Below, in pieces: positions 11,956 through 22,439 of a stretch of DNA of 64,000 nt. The notes below the pieces were generated by a model. That model saw nothing but the letters and a program-made list of their open reading frames with translations, was not told the origin of the DNA and searched no databases. Position numbers and translations under genes: made by a program. Source of the DNA: Spisula solida (lineage: Eukaryota; Mollusca; Bivalvia; Venerida; Mactridae); NCBI GenBank assembly GCA_947247005.1, contig OX365956.1, positions 9,692,089-9,756,088 of the forward strand. Reading direction: 5' to 3'. Numbering within the stretch: the stretch's first letter is position 1; each line of letters starts with the position of its first letter.

Positions 11956-12432
11956 CAGAGGGGGGGGATCACGTGATGATTGCATTTCGCCCGTAATGGC
12001 CGCGCCCGTATGAAAATTAGGTAAGTTGCTTTTTTCTGTTTGTTTTACTCAATATTTAAATATATCATACCGACCATGTTCTGGCCAACAACGCCCGGTT
12101 TCCATTGGTATCTTGCTTTTGTCTGTAGGTGCCGTAGTTTTTGTGATTACCCTGTGCACATTTTCGAATCGACGACTTTCTGTTATGAAAGCCGCGATTG
12201 CATTGAGTCTTAAAGCAAGCAAAGTCATGTTTTATGTCAAATATCGGACTTAGCAAGGTAAGTGTCGGTCGTGTATGTTCTTATTGCACAACATCGTATC
12301 TGTGCCCTAATGGTTCAGCATTTAGAAGCATTTCTACGGTTTTATTTGAGTTGATGAGAAATGGTAGCATTGGGCAATACATTTTGCATGGATGCAATGG
12401 GTAACAAAGCAGTAACACATCGTGAAGTTGTA
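11956..12432 (+). repeat. Left long terminal inverted repeat, with promoter-like motifs and splice donors
   Basis: From the tip inward: the palindrome ATCACGTGAT (E-box), GTAATGGCCGCGCCC (YY1-like, with ATG) and a consensus donor ATTAG|GTAAGT (exon end 12020). A second strong donor, CAAG|GTAAGT (exon end 12257), is present only in this arm; the right arm has GGTTATTG there. The arm also contains about 29 bp (near 12163-12191) that the right arm lacks. An alternative first exon may lie in 12,030-12,257. Confidence 0.75.
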
Positions 12433-12535
12433 ATGATGATGCTTACTGTTGTTATTTATGATTGTCATTGTCAGTATTAATAAAAACATAAAGTATAACA
12501 CAAACATAATATTTAGGTTTATGGCATAGAATATA

Positions 12536-13143
12536 TGAGCCAGTCTCCAGGAAAACCTGCTATATTGACAAAAATATTGACTAAGATTTTCCACAGTATT
12601 ACAGGATAATGTTAAATAAGCAAATTGCAAAAGAAATTGTGTTAATATTTTGAGTTTTAAGGAAGTTTCAGCTGTTTTTGTAGAGTCCCTATTCGGGGCT
12701 TTTTGTGTGACGTCGCAAACGTCATTCAAACGTTATTCGACGTAACTGAAATACGTATTTCATTATTATACCATTTGATCAATTCTTGACATAAACTGTT
12801 CAGATTATTACCAAATTCTATAATAATGTTTCACTTTTCAAAATATATATCATAATCGAAATTGTTTGCTTTCAGAGAAAGGCTACTTCTGTTTTAAACA
12901 ACTAAATCCTCGTTTTTCTCAATCGGAGTACTTTTTGAAATTGATCACCATAGCAACGAAGTATGTGTTTTTGACATAATTCATAGGAAAATTTAAAGCT
13001 AAGGTATAGTACTATATGGGTCAATTACTTAAAATAGAATCAATAGATATGTATTTTTCCTTATTTTAGAGCTTTATCAAAATCTTGTTACATATAGTAA
13101 TTACATAATGTCATTATAGCAGGTTTTCTTGGAGACTGGCTCA
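12536..13143 (+). mobile_element. Nested non-autonomous DNA transposon (MITE), about 608 bp
   Basis: About 28-bp terminal inverted repeats: GAGCCAGTCTCCAGGAAAAC at 12537 and its complement, with one mismatch, ending at 13142. It sits in the first intron of the plus-strand gene of the long-TIR element. Flanks AGAATATA and ATTATATA agree at 6 of 8 positions, so an 8-bp duplication is possible but weak. It encodes no transposase. Confidence 0.65.
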
Positions 13144-13249
13144 ATTATATATTATATACATGTAGTCGGATCTTTTTCTGTGGAACTTAAGTCATTCCAG
13201 TAACATACATTCTACGCTGTAATCCTTACGCATATTATTTTTGTTCCAG

Positions 13250-13595
13250 TTTCTAAGACATGCCGAGGAAGAAAAGTAACCTTCGACCGTATATTCGGCA
13301 CAGGAGCGACCTAGTTAGACGCCATTCCAACAAGAACACCCAACCAAACACAAGAGCAGGGACATTCGGAAAAAGGTCGGACCAACTACAGCAAAATGCG
13401 TCCTACAAAACGTATGGGTTAAGAGTAGGCCACTCAACTGAGAAAAATACCATTATGTGGATTTATACATTTAAAATTGTTTAAATCATGCACATTCGTT
13501 TTCCCTCCTACAGATCGGGAACATCTCTTGTTGAAATTCTCAACTTCAGAACAGCAGATGAGTTTTGTGTGCATTTTATTATGTTTCTTCTTCAG
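13250..13595 (+). CDS. Short basic protein of the long-TIR element (two coding exons)
   Basis: The exon starts after a good acceptor (TTTTTGTTCCAG|T, exon from 13250); ATG at 13260 opens MPRKKSNLRPYIRHR, a strongly basic N terminus. The single-exon frame would run to 13484. A phase-consistent splice also exists: donor AAAAC|GTATGG (exon end about 13408) to acceptor CTCCTACAG|A (exon from 13514). It adds TSGTSLVEILNFRTADE and ends at TGA near 13595, giving about 77 residues. A poly(A) signal follows at 13702. The upstream non-coding exon is probably in the left TIR (donor 12020 or 12257). I recognise no family. The basic start resembles N termini of some invertebrate Helitron-type proteins, but too weakly to name a function. 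Transcription is untested. Confidence 0.5.
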
Positions 13596-13701
13596 TGAGT
13601 TCTCTGTTTGGTTTAACTTTCTCACAAAATGAATACAAGCTACGTATATATAATGTAACTCTTTTAATGCTTGTATCTAAGAATCGTAGCGAATTTAAGT
13701 C

Positions 13702-13750
13702 AATAAAGAAAAGGAAACCCATTTTAAAGACATAATCTTTATTGTTTATT
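13702..13750. terminator. Facing poly(A) signals of two convergent genes
   Basis: Plus strand AATAAA at 13702-13707. On the minus strand AATAAA occurs at 13743-13738 and 13750-13745. Cleavage 10-30 nt downstream of each would place the two 3' ends within about 30 bp of each other, possibly overlapping. Confidence 0.55.
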
Positions 13751-13983
13751 ATATATTGGTATTGCTTTTGAAAATATGACTAGTAACACTAGTTGTGTCA
13801 TTAAAACAAAAATGTAAATAAAAGTGTATACATGTACTTATACATTTAATAAATTACAGAAACAATATGTAAAAGGTTAGTCACACTGTATTAATACACA
13901 AGGTCCAAGGCATGCCACACGATAAATGGATTCCTGTTGTGACTGAGTCAATGAAAAGTCATACAAAATTGGATTAATGTTAC

Positions 13984-14333
13984 CAGTGTGAACATACCAC
14001 GTGGTATGTGACGTAATGTCTGACAGAGAACGCAAGAATAAATCTGCCAACGCAACGTTAAAACAACCATAAGAATTTTTATTTCTTACCTATTGTAATG
14101 AAACGCCTTCGACGCTTAAGCCGAGAATGAGTACTATCCATGCAATTTAATATATATTTCAACAAAACATCAGTTAAGCATTTGAGTCCTTTTGCATGGA
14201 CAATGCTCATTCTCTGCATTGGTTATGTCTGTTAAAATCAGTCAAAGAATGAAATACTTGCGATTTTTTTACTTAGTTTTCTTGTGTTCTTAGCCAAAAT
14301 CTACGTCACATACCACATGGTATGTCCACACTG
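13984..14333 (+). mobile_element. Foldback MITE, 350 bp, with a palindromic E-box in its TIR
   Basis: About 32-bp inverted ends begin CAGTGTGAACATACCACG and contain the perfect 16-bp palindrome CATACCACGTGGTATG. An inner inverted pair (GAGAATGAGTACTATCCATG near 14125 and its imperfect complement near 14188-14210) makes most of the element able to fold on itself. It sits just past the stop codon of the minus-strand C2H2 gene, in its 3'UTR. No clear target-site duplication. Confidence 0.65.
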
Positions 14334-14345
14334 ATAACTAGTGAT

Positions 14346-15270
14346 TTAGTTTTGTTGAATCATACTGGTATGGTCCCGAAGACTTCTCTTGGACTTAAAT
14401 TCTGCACTGCATGTGTCATATTTATATTTCTCGTCATTGTGAACAAGAGAAACATGCTGTTGTACTTGTTGTCGAGTGGCAAATGATGGTCCACAAGTCT
14501 CGCAGGTTTCCTGGGGTTCTGAGCCATGCTTACTGCATCTGAAATAATATGCACAAGTCAAACTCATTCATTTGTCGGTAACAGACAAACATACGATTAA
14601 ACAAACCATTCACACAATTTTCAATTGTAGAATCAGAAATAAATGTATGTAAAAGGGAAATCAACATAGACAGAGCAGAAACATGCGAGTCGATGTAATA
14701 CTACATTGCTGAAGAATCAAGCACACCTTGTATTCCTATGTGACTGTATATAATAAACTAGTCGAAATGTTATCATTATGTAACCGTTGATATTCAAGTT
14801 TTTTAGTAAAAATGCTAATCAGTTCGTCACACTTGTTTAATCTCAAGTACTTCGAATACTGTACCAGGACGAATAAATTCCTATTGCTACCACGTGGCTG
14901 CATATATTGAAATAAACAACGTGACTAACTTTTCTAGTACCTGGTATGAACCCTTTTGGACAACAGCAAAAAAAAAAACGTTGCATTTGAAATTTTAACT
15001 AGTATACATACATACAGAAATTCTACTGGTCGTGTTTGAATAAAACAGAAGATAAGATTTGGTGGGTCGCCATGCAATTCCCCGATTAAAAGGATGTACA
15101 GTGAAGCGGTATGCTATACCTGTGCATCCGAAACTTTAAACTGTAAAAAAACCTTCCCACAACAATTATAGGGAGCCTTATGTTCATGGCCTCTCACGTG
15201 TCTATTATATCTTCTTCTGGATATCAGTTAAGTACCACAGTACGTGCAAACATGTTCCATTGCTAGTTTT
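14346..15270 (-). pseudogene. C2H2 zinc-finger gene of the long-TIR element, decayed
   Basis: Minus strand, two exons visible. Exon A, 15270-15120: acceptor TATATTTCAG, ATG at 15260; finger 1 MEHVCTYCGT...RHVRGHE has an in-frame TAA at codon 11. A second finger starts at APYNC but has lost bases around its second Cys and shifts frame to GRFFYSLKFRMHR. Exon B, about 14540-14346, follows acceptor TTATTTCAG and begins CSKHG; joining with donor CACAG|GTATAG keeps the shifted frame and completes finger 2 across the junction. Finger 3 is CETCGPSFATRQQVQQHV..H. Finger 4 (YDTCSAEF...RDH) has lost its first Cys. So at least three finger positions are damaged or shifted. It probably encoded a DNA-binding protein that recognised the element or a target; now likely non-functional. 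Confidence 0.65.
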
Positions 15271-15747
15271 CTGAAATATAGAATAGATACAGAATAGACA
15301 ATTTATGCCTGAAATCAAAATAATAAACATTAAACACGAGTCGGTTAATCCGTGTCAATTAGCAGTCATTCAGCGCCACAGAGTTCAATCCATAAACGAT
15401 CAAATGCAAACGCGCGACGCAGTGACTCAATACTAACGCGGTGACTTTGATGTGCGGAATACGAATTTCAAATGGCGTCCAAATGGCGTTAGGTATTCGA
15501 TATACACGTGTAGTAGGCCCTACATTTGAGTAATTGATAAAACATTATTTATGCAGCAGACTTTTCTCAGTAGCTCAGAATAAGTTGATAATTTTATTTA
15601 AAATCAAACTCATGTACACTGAAACCGCTAATTATTCGTATTCGATATATTCTGTGGCATTATGCAGATATAACTAACCAGGACTAGCGATACTCAGTAT
15701 ATATCCATACTGATTTCGCGAATAAAAACTAGAAAACGTAAAACAAA

Positions 15748-16184
15748 CTTCATGAGCGATTTTTGTTACCCAATGCAACCAAGCAAAATGTATTGCCCAA
15801 TGCTACCATTACTCATCAACTCAAATAAAACCGTAGAAATGCTTCTAAATGCTGAACCATTAGGACACAGATACGATGTTGTGCAATAAGAACAAACACG
15901 ACCAACAATAACCTTGCTAAGTCTGATATTTGACATAAAACATGACTTTGCTTGCTTTAAGACTCAATGCAATCGCGGCAATGTGCACAGGGTAATCACA
16001 AAAACTACGGCACCTACAGACAAAAGCAAGGTACCAATGGAAACCGGGCGTTGTTGGCCAGAACATGGTCAGTATGATATATTTAAATATTGAGTAAAAC
16101 AAACAGAAAAAAGCAACTTACCTAATTTTCATACGGGCGCGGCCATTACGGGCGAAATGCAATCATCACGTGATCCCCCCTCTG
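15748..16184 (-). repeat. Right long terminal inverted repeat
   Basis: Reverse-complement copy of 11956-12432, keeping the E-box, the YY1-like ATGGCCGCGCCC and the ATTAG|GTAAGT donor (exon end at 16122 on the minus strand). The distal donor seen in the left arm is destroyed here. It should drive the C2H2 gene inward. Confidence 0.75.
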
Positions 16185-16690
16185 CTAACGTAATCTAAGG
16201 ATTGTTTATGAAAACGCACTGTATTTGTCCGATATTATTTTATAGAAATGGAATTGTGCTTATCAAAATTGTCATTTACACAAACTTGTAGGGTATAAAC
16301 TCACGCAAACTTATCTATTCTTAATTCAGATTTTGTTTAACCCCTCCCTAATTTAAGTTACAAATTATATCCTCTCCGTACGTTCTTATACTACATTGAA
16401 GTGCTTATTCCGTGATGAAGTTTTCCAGCTACTTTCTACAATACTTGTTAATAATATGCCTAATTGGTGTGATACAATTGAATGCCCCATGGGTCATCCT
16501 GTGTTTACCGTATAATGAATAACCCATGACATATAAATCAATTACACGAACTAGATCAGTTATCTAAAATTACAGCGCGTGTCTTATATATTTAACGCCG
16601 TCAGTCAAGGAATCAGTATAATATAAATGGCGGTTGTTTAAAGGACTTTTATAACATAACACGTACAAGAATGCGAGCGAATTCATTTGT
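16185..16690 (+). repeat. Dispersed repeat, module M4 (copy 1, right part)
   Basis: ATTGTTTATGAAAACGCACT, then AAACTCACGCAAACTT, CCTAATTGGTGTGATACAAT and AATAACCCATG, in the same order as 36,440-36,960, 47,120-47,540 and 53,345-53,900. The left part of this copy is at about 11,905-11,955, across the long-TIR element. It ends with GCCGTCAGTCAAGGAATCAG, found again at 57,940-57,960. Confidence 0.7.
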
Positions 16691-16699
16691 AGTCTCTAA

Positions 16700-17640
16700 A
16701 AGAATGGGTTGTCATCATAACCTGACAATTCATACCATTTTATTTTGGAATTGTTCAGGAAATACTATTAAGCTCTACAAAGGCTCTCTTTATAAAAAAT
16801 CTAGAATACGTTTAATATAAGTTTATGTGAATGTGAACTCTTGGTAGATCCTCTATATAAAATGCGTTCATGTGTAACTAACGTGTGCACCAATACTAGT
16901 AAGTTTGACTTAAATAAAATAATGGTTTGACTAATAACCCTCATACCAGTACCTGAGGATTCTCGTTAACGAACAAAATGACGTTTGTGATAACATGAAC
17001 AAAACCATATATTCCCCTTTTAATGTTTACTGTGTGTATATTAGATAATTAGATGCACTTAATTATTAAACTAATATTATGCTAACTCTATTTTCAGGTA
17101 AGTCAAACTCAACTAAATTCCCGGTCGAATGGGTATGTACAATAATGTGTTATAATGTCAGTGTTGTCCATATGTACATATTATCTTCGGAGAATAACTA
17201 TATTTCGTATGGTGGTAAATTCGTGGTTTTCACGTTTTAAAAGAAAATAACACAACATTACGGTAAAATGTTACACAACGGTTACAAGCGATATTGGGTA
17301 AAACTATATAATAAGTACATTTATTTAAATAATACATAATGAAAAAGTGTATGCATTTCCAGAATTATTAGACTATGGAACAACTAAGATAGTTTGAGGT
17401 ACAATATGTTTAGTGTATTCGACAGATACATAGTCACGGTTAATATTTGTTTTTGTTCCACCATTACGACACATAATTATTCATCGTAATCGTTATGAAA
17501 GTGACTTGAAATAGCTTTCCAGTCCTTACTCATATTTCTATATAATTAACATAACTAATGCCTTAAATGACATGTGATCTAACACCGGTTTTTGGTGCTA
17601 CACTAGAGGTTTATGTACAACGTGAATTAAATGTTCGAAC
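16700..17640. other. No gene recognised
   Basis: AT-rich non-coding sequence. I see no exon, TIR pair or tandem array here. Confidence 0.4.
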
Positions 17641-17650
17641 TTGTGGGAAG

Positions 17651-17788
17651 CTATTCTAATTACTAGTAAACACACAATACACAAAATGCAATTAAGCGAC
17701 ATATCGTTTCAATGGTATATTAAGAATTGACACGATATGTCGCTTCATTGCATTTTGTGGATTGTGTGTTTACTAGTAATTTGAATAG
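17651..17788 (+). repeat. Near-perfect hairpin, 57-bp arms
   Basis: Arms 17651-17707 and 17732-17788 are inverted copies with about three mismatches (CTATTCTAATTACTAGTAAA...GCGACATATCGT), around a 24-bp loop. A foldback element or a site able to extrude a cruciform. Confidence 0.75.
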
Positions 17789-17846
17789 TATTAATTATCC
17801 GTTACTAAGGGTTTCATTTAAATTTTATGAATTTTGATATTTACCA

Positions 17847-18118
17847 GATTTTGAGATAAGAACAAGCTTTATATCACCGTCACCCGTAAACATATAAATT
17901 TTATGAATTTAAATGCGGACAGCGACGTGACGTTCTAATTTCAACTTTGGTCCAACTAAGCCAATTACTGTTCCATTGTACGAAAACTTGAAGTATAAAA
18001 TAAACTGAAAAAATGTTGATTTTTTGTGAAATAATAAATTTTATTTCACTCGTGATCACACAGAAAATTATATGTTTACGGGTGACGGTGATATAAAGCT
18101 TGTTCTTATCTCAAAATC
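17847..18118 (+). mobile_element. MITE, 272 bp, with about 55-bp terminal inverted repeats
   Basis: GATTTTGAGATAAGAACAAG at 17847 and its complement at 18118 begin inverted repeats that match almost perfectly for about 55 bp (through CACCGTCACCCGTAAACATA). The 160-bp interior is AT-rich and non-coding. No obvious target-site duplication. Confidence 0.7.
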
Positions 18119-18169
18119 AACAAATGTCCTCTATATCATATTGACACATACTTTCAGATTTTCTTTCAT

Positions 18170-18960
18170 ATTATGACAATCTAAGATTAAAGTCATTGGC
18201 ATGATATATCACCGTATACATTCTCGATGCAGATTTGAATTCTGTCAATGTCAAACATTTTAGAAAATGTGTTTCTTACTCTACAGCTTGAATATTGCAA
18301 CCCTGCTGATTGTAATTTGGTAAATATCTAAATAATCTAAATACATTTGGGAGTTACACAGGCATGATTAAACCCGCATCATCATTTGTGATTGTGTTTG
18401 ATTTAATTTGTAGTGTTAATTTGCACTTACTCTCAGTCTCAAATGTTAAGAACTTTAGAATGCGCATTCGTGATTATGTTTAACGCGGAGTAATGACCAG
18501 CATAGACAAAGGTTACCAAATTTAACGTATACGGAAGCTTTTAGAATTTCAAACGCGAATTATCCTCACTGTACATTATAATTGAAAATAGCAGATTGTT
18601 AAATTGATAACATGACTAATTGTTGCTACAGGTTCATGAAAAGTGACCGGGGCAATACCGACATAATTATGTTTGGTTGGATCATGGAAAATACAAATAT
18701 ATACATTTTAACAGGGCATCTTAAAACAGTATTCATATCCTCCTGTTGAGACTGAAAACAATGCAGACTGTAGATGTACATACAACATTATACATGTGAC
18801 TAACCTTATTTAAGACAATACAACCTATTTAGAGCAACACCCTTTGGTAGCAGGAAACGACATGCATGTTATATGGAGATAGTCTAGACTGCATATACAT
18901 TCTTCAAATAGTTTTAAAACCAGGAATATTTTGTTCTGCTCTTGATTCTCGTATTTCCGG
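18170..18960 (+). repeat. Dispersed repeat, module M2 (copy 2) and following block
   Basis: GACAATCTAAGATTAAAGTC, TAATCTAAATACATTTGGGA, GTGTTTGATTTAATTTGTAG and GATTATGTTTAACGCGGAGT repeat the M2 order. The continuation GAATTTCAAACGCGAATTAT matches 46,270-46,290, and 18,680-18,800 resembles 46,780-46,900. Confidence 0.6.
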
Positions 18961-19569
18961 AAAGACAGTTCCTGGATGAGATAAGTTTGCATGTAATTGT
19001 TAATTGTTTAATTCAATATACCACTTAATTTTGCGCTATTGTAAAATCGATCCGTTTTAAGATAATATAAAAACGATGCGTACTTCTGCGTGAAGTATGT
19101 ATTAGCCAATGCCACCCGAGCCATGTGTCGAATTTAGATTTGTGCTCCCGCTACAGAAGCACGTTAACTACAAAATTTACGACTTTGTTAAGTCATTATT
19201 TCTTTTTGAAGACTCGCCTAGGCGAATGATTATTTTGATTTTAATGTAAAAAGAGTACTTAGCAGAAAAAGATAACATTAGTTACATATTTACAATTTAT
19301 TTACATGTAGTACAGGTGTGTGGTCTGCATTACTTAAAGCGGTTCGAGTGCATTTCATCTAAAAATCAAATGTTCTCCGAAAAAGTCGGGGAGGGTAGGC
19401 AATACTCATCTGGACAATTATAATGTCATAGAAGGTATTTCAGCTTTTTGACAACAATTGTATGTTATGACAAGGATTGTGCCTAATATTAGGATAGATA
19501 TGTCCACCAACTCGTGTATTTAGATAAACGGCTCTCCAATGACCTGTATTGTTCATTTTGTCTAATTTT

Positions 19570-19960
19570 ACATAAAAGAAAAAAACACATTAATATTAGA
19601 TATTTTATTAACCTTTTTGTGCAACACAATATCTCATCATCATATATAACATTCATCTAGTGAAAAGATAGAAGTAACAGAGTATGCCGTGCATGCAGAA
19701 TATTTCGTGGATTTGACAACAGGGCATCTATTGGACGGTAAATTCATGAATTGTAAAATAAGAATAAAGCCCGGATGGTCAAGTGTAAATACATTAATCG
19801 GAATAATTTGAGTTTGAAAATTTGCCAATTTTATATGCTATGACAAATGAAAATAATCCCTAACAAGTAGTGTTAGTGTTACACAGGCGCAATATTTCCA
19901 GAACTGACCTTTGAAACAATAATTTACAATTCAAAACAAAGCGCGTAAGAATCCCTGATT
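19570..19960 (+). repeat. Dispersed repeat, module M1 (copy 2)
   Basis: ATTCATCTAGTGAAAAGATA, GACAACAGGGCATCTATTGG and AATCGGAATAATTTGAGTTT follow the same order as 51,190-51,400. Confidence 0.65.
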
Positions 19961-20554
19961 TAATTTTGTAAAAACAAATTTGACGCTTTATTGTGAGAGC
20001 AGTACTGTTACTGGGGGAAATCACTATTCGTGGTAATATTTGGGTTTCATCTTTAATGGTAATGTATTTCAATAAAACGAGTGCATGCATATTGTGACAA
20101 GGTCTCAGAGACGCGATAGCAGCTGACTCATTTAAATCACACCACAACGGACCCATCTCGTGAAGGCAATACACCTACTGTAGTCCTAGGTAATGTACCA
20201 CATTGAGTGTTCGATTCCCCATATTTTCCGTTGATCACTCACATTACTTCATAAGATCCTCTTTAAATGAATTATCAAACATCGAATGTGCCTGTGGACA
20301 TCAAGACATACTAGTTCTGGTATACAGAATTGCAGGCCAGTCAGACTCGCGTAATAAATAGAACGAATACATTGGTTAAAACGTTTCCGCGCTAATTATT
20401 TAGTAGTAAACCTAAATAATATAAGAAATCGGGGATGAATGGGCGCAAGAAAATAAAAAAAAATCCAGCGTCTAAAAACTACAAAAAGTCTTAATTCCAC
20501 AATTCTTCAGCTGTATATCTATATAATAAACCAACCGGATAGGGTACGATTAGG

Positions 20555-20940
20555 GAGAACGAATAAAATAGGGGTCGAAACACAAATGTACAAATGGTCT
20601 CGACCTCCGGCAGGAAAATTGTATACGAAGCTCTGCGCTCGGAAAAGAGTTGTGCTAACGACAGATAATCTGATAATCTGTGGTAGTTTAATGGATCAAA
20701 AGGCGATCAAAACTATAAACATCGAGAAAATAAAAAAACTATAAACTGAAAACCACGTGCACAGAGTCCGTTTCCATAACTTTACCTGCATACGAACTAA
20801 ATAGATTACGAATAACCCGAACGAATCCGATGGGGACGAAACACAAATAACTGATATGGTCTCGGCTTTCGGCGGGAAAAATTTATATAACAGCGCTGGG
20901 AAAAGGGTCGTTCTAACGGTAGACACAAAATATTCAGCTG
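20555..20940 (+). repeat. Direct duplication of about 130 bp
   Basis: 20,555-20,690 and 20,810-20,940 share, in order, GAACGAAT, GGTCTCG.C.TCGGC/CAGGAAAA and AAAAG.GT.GT.CTAACG. The copies are diverged. Minus-strand open frames across them are not conserved. Confidence 0.5.
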
Positions 20941-21439
20941 AAGTTCTCGGGTAAGTAAATGGAAAATGTGGATCAATACTATCAACAAACTATTGTAAAT
21001 AATGAAAAAAGGTTAGATTAGGAGTTTCTAGCTAAACTATAATATACGAATGTTAAAACAATAAATTATGTAAAATTCGTCTGCTCAACGGGTAACTTTT
21101 AACAGTGTCATTTATATCGACCCTCAAAAATCATTTGTCATTTTACAGTGCGTAGGAATTTATTTGCACAAATACATTAATTCATCGAAAAAAACTTTCA
21201 AAAACTTCACACAATACAAACAAATAAAAGATAATTCAATTGTTATAAACACATTTTCTTAAAAATGGTTGAACATAACGATATTGGTTGAGATTTGCTG
21301 GGACTTATTTATTGCTCGGATGAATAGGTTGTGGAGAAATTACATAGTTAAAATCTTAGTGATTTCTGAGATGGTATGTAATACGAAAACAGTTAAAATG
21401 ACTTAACTATGTCTCGTATTACATACATGTGTATAGATT

Positions 21440-21850
21440 GCAAAACGTCTGCTAGGTAATCCCTTGATATTAGTAATTCCGTTTCCACTCGCACACGTTC
21501 GATTATACCCGCAGAAACACTTGTAAGCGAGTTTGATTAAATTTACAGTGTTAATTTGCAAATGTTTTAAGTATGTACCGTTCAGAATTTAGAATACGTA
21601 ATGTGATTATGTTTAACATCGGGTAATGACCGTCAATCAGACTAAAGGGAAATGATTGGGGTTTGCAAAAAACACATGTGGAGTCGCTTTGAGAAATTAC
21701 GAAACACGAAATATCACCAATGTTTAACACATTCTAAACTTGACAGGCCATTTCAAATTACAAAATATAATCAACACAGGCTTTGTGTTGCCGCATGTTT
21801 GTGAATCTGGTTAGATCGATGTATTGTATACGGTTCACTGTTAAAATAAA
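21440..21850 (+). repeat. Dispersed repeat, module M2 (copy 3)
   Basis: Closest relative of the copy at 9,290-9,860: both end with CACAGGCTTTGTGTTGCC.CA, TGTTTGTGAAT and TTAGATCGATGTATTGTATA, nearly identical over more than 60 bp. Confidence 0.75.
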
Positions 21851-22439
21851 ATAAAAATTGTCAAATATTCGAGTGATTTTGATATAGATGGCTGAATGTC
21901 CCATAAACAACCACACTGACGTCCAAAATAACTTGAGAAACTTCGGCATTTTGTTATTATTTAGTATGTTTATAAAAAATTCTATAGAACTAACACTACT
22001 ATTACTTAAATTGCCTGAAATTTGTTCGCATTTGATGAAAACGAACTTAAAAACGAACCAAATACCTCACGAATGTTTTAGATTGTTGATGTTACAGTTC
22101 GATCACGTGTGAATTACATAATTCACAAAGCATGTTGGAAGGAAACTTAGCGCTTTTTTTCTAGAAAAAAATACTCAGTGGGCGATATCGAGAGTGGTTA
22201 AAAATTGCTTATTTGCACCAAATCTGTCAAAAAGCAACTGGCTTTCTATTACATCAATACTTGATTAGGTTGGAAAATCACGATATACAAAAATTTTAGC
22301 CCAATCTGTGAGATAGCACCTTTAAAGGTCAATCATACTTAGTCCACAGGTAACTGTATCATTGATTAAGATTATTAGGCATAGAGATGCATTTTGTTTT
22401 TCATAATTTACAACATTTACAGCATTAATTATCTTTATA

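Larger units (their letters stand above)
11956..16184 (+). mobile_element. 4.2-kb long-TIR element with two convergent genes
   Basis: Bounded by 5-bp direct repeats CTAAC (11951-11955 and 16185-16189). Termini read CAGAGGGGGG...CCCCCCTCTG, and the arms (11956-about 12432 and about 15748-16184) match base for base over long stretches. The insertion interrupts dispersed module M4: removing the element and one CTAAC leaves 17 bp between TTCAC and ATTG, the same spacing as in the copies at 36,440 and 47,120. It carries a plus-strand gene (13,250-13,707) and a minus-strand C2H2 gene (15,270-14,346) that meet tail to tail, plus two nested MITEs. No transposase or integrase signature is visible. Long promoter-bearing TIRs driving convergent genes recall MuDR, but a 5-bp duplication does not fit Mutator (9-11 bp) or Polinton (6 bp, usually AG termini). 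The superfamily is unresolved. Confidence 0.8.

Noticed and set aside
12026..12253. 75-residue plus-strand frame in the left TIR
   Set aside because: The matching right-arm frame is broken by an indel, and the sequence looks like untranslated first exon or intron.
12334..12729. 131-residue minus-strand frame
   Set aside because: It crosses the TIR edge and a nested MITE, has no motif, and no splice or poly(A) logic supports it.
14880..14900. A third CCACGTGG site as part of the foldback MITE family
   Set aside because: Isolated motif with no inverted partner nearby.
11956..16184. Polinton/Maverick, because of long TIRs
   Set aside because: No polymerase, integrase, ATPase or capsid genes, far too short, a 5-bp rather than 6-bp duplication, and tips that do not start with AG.
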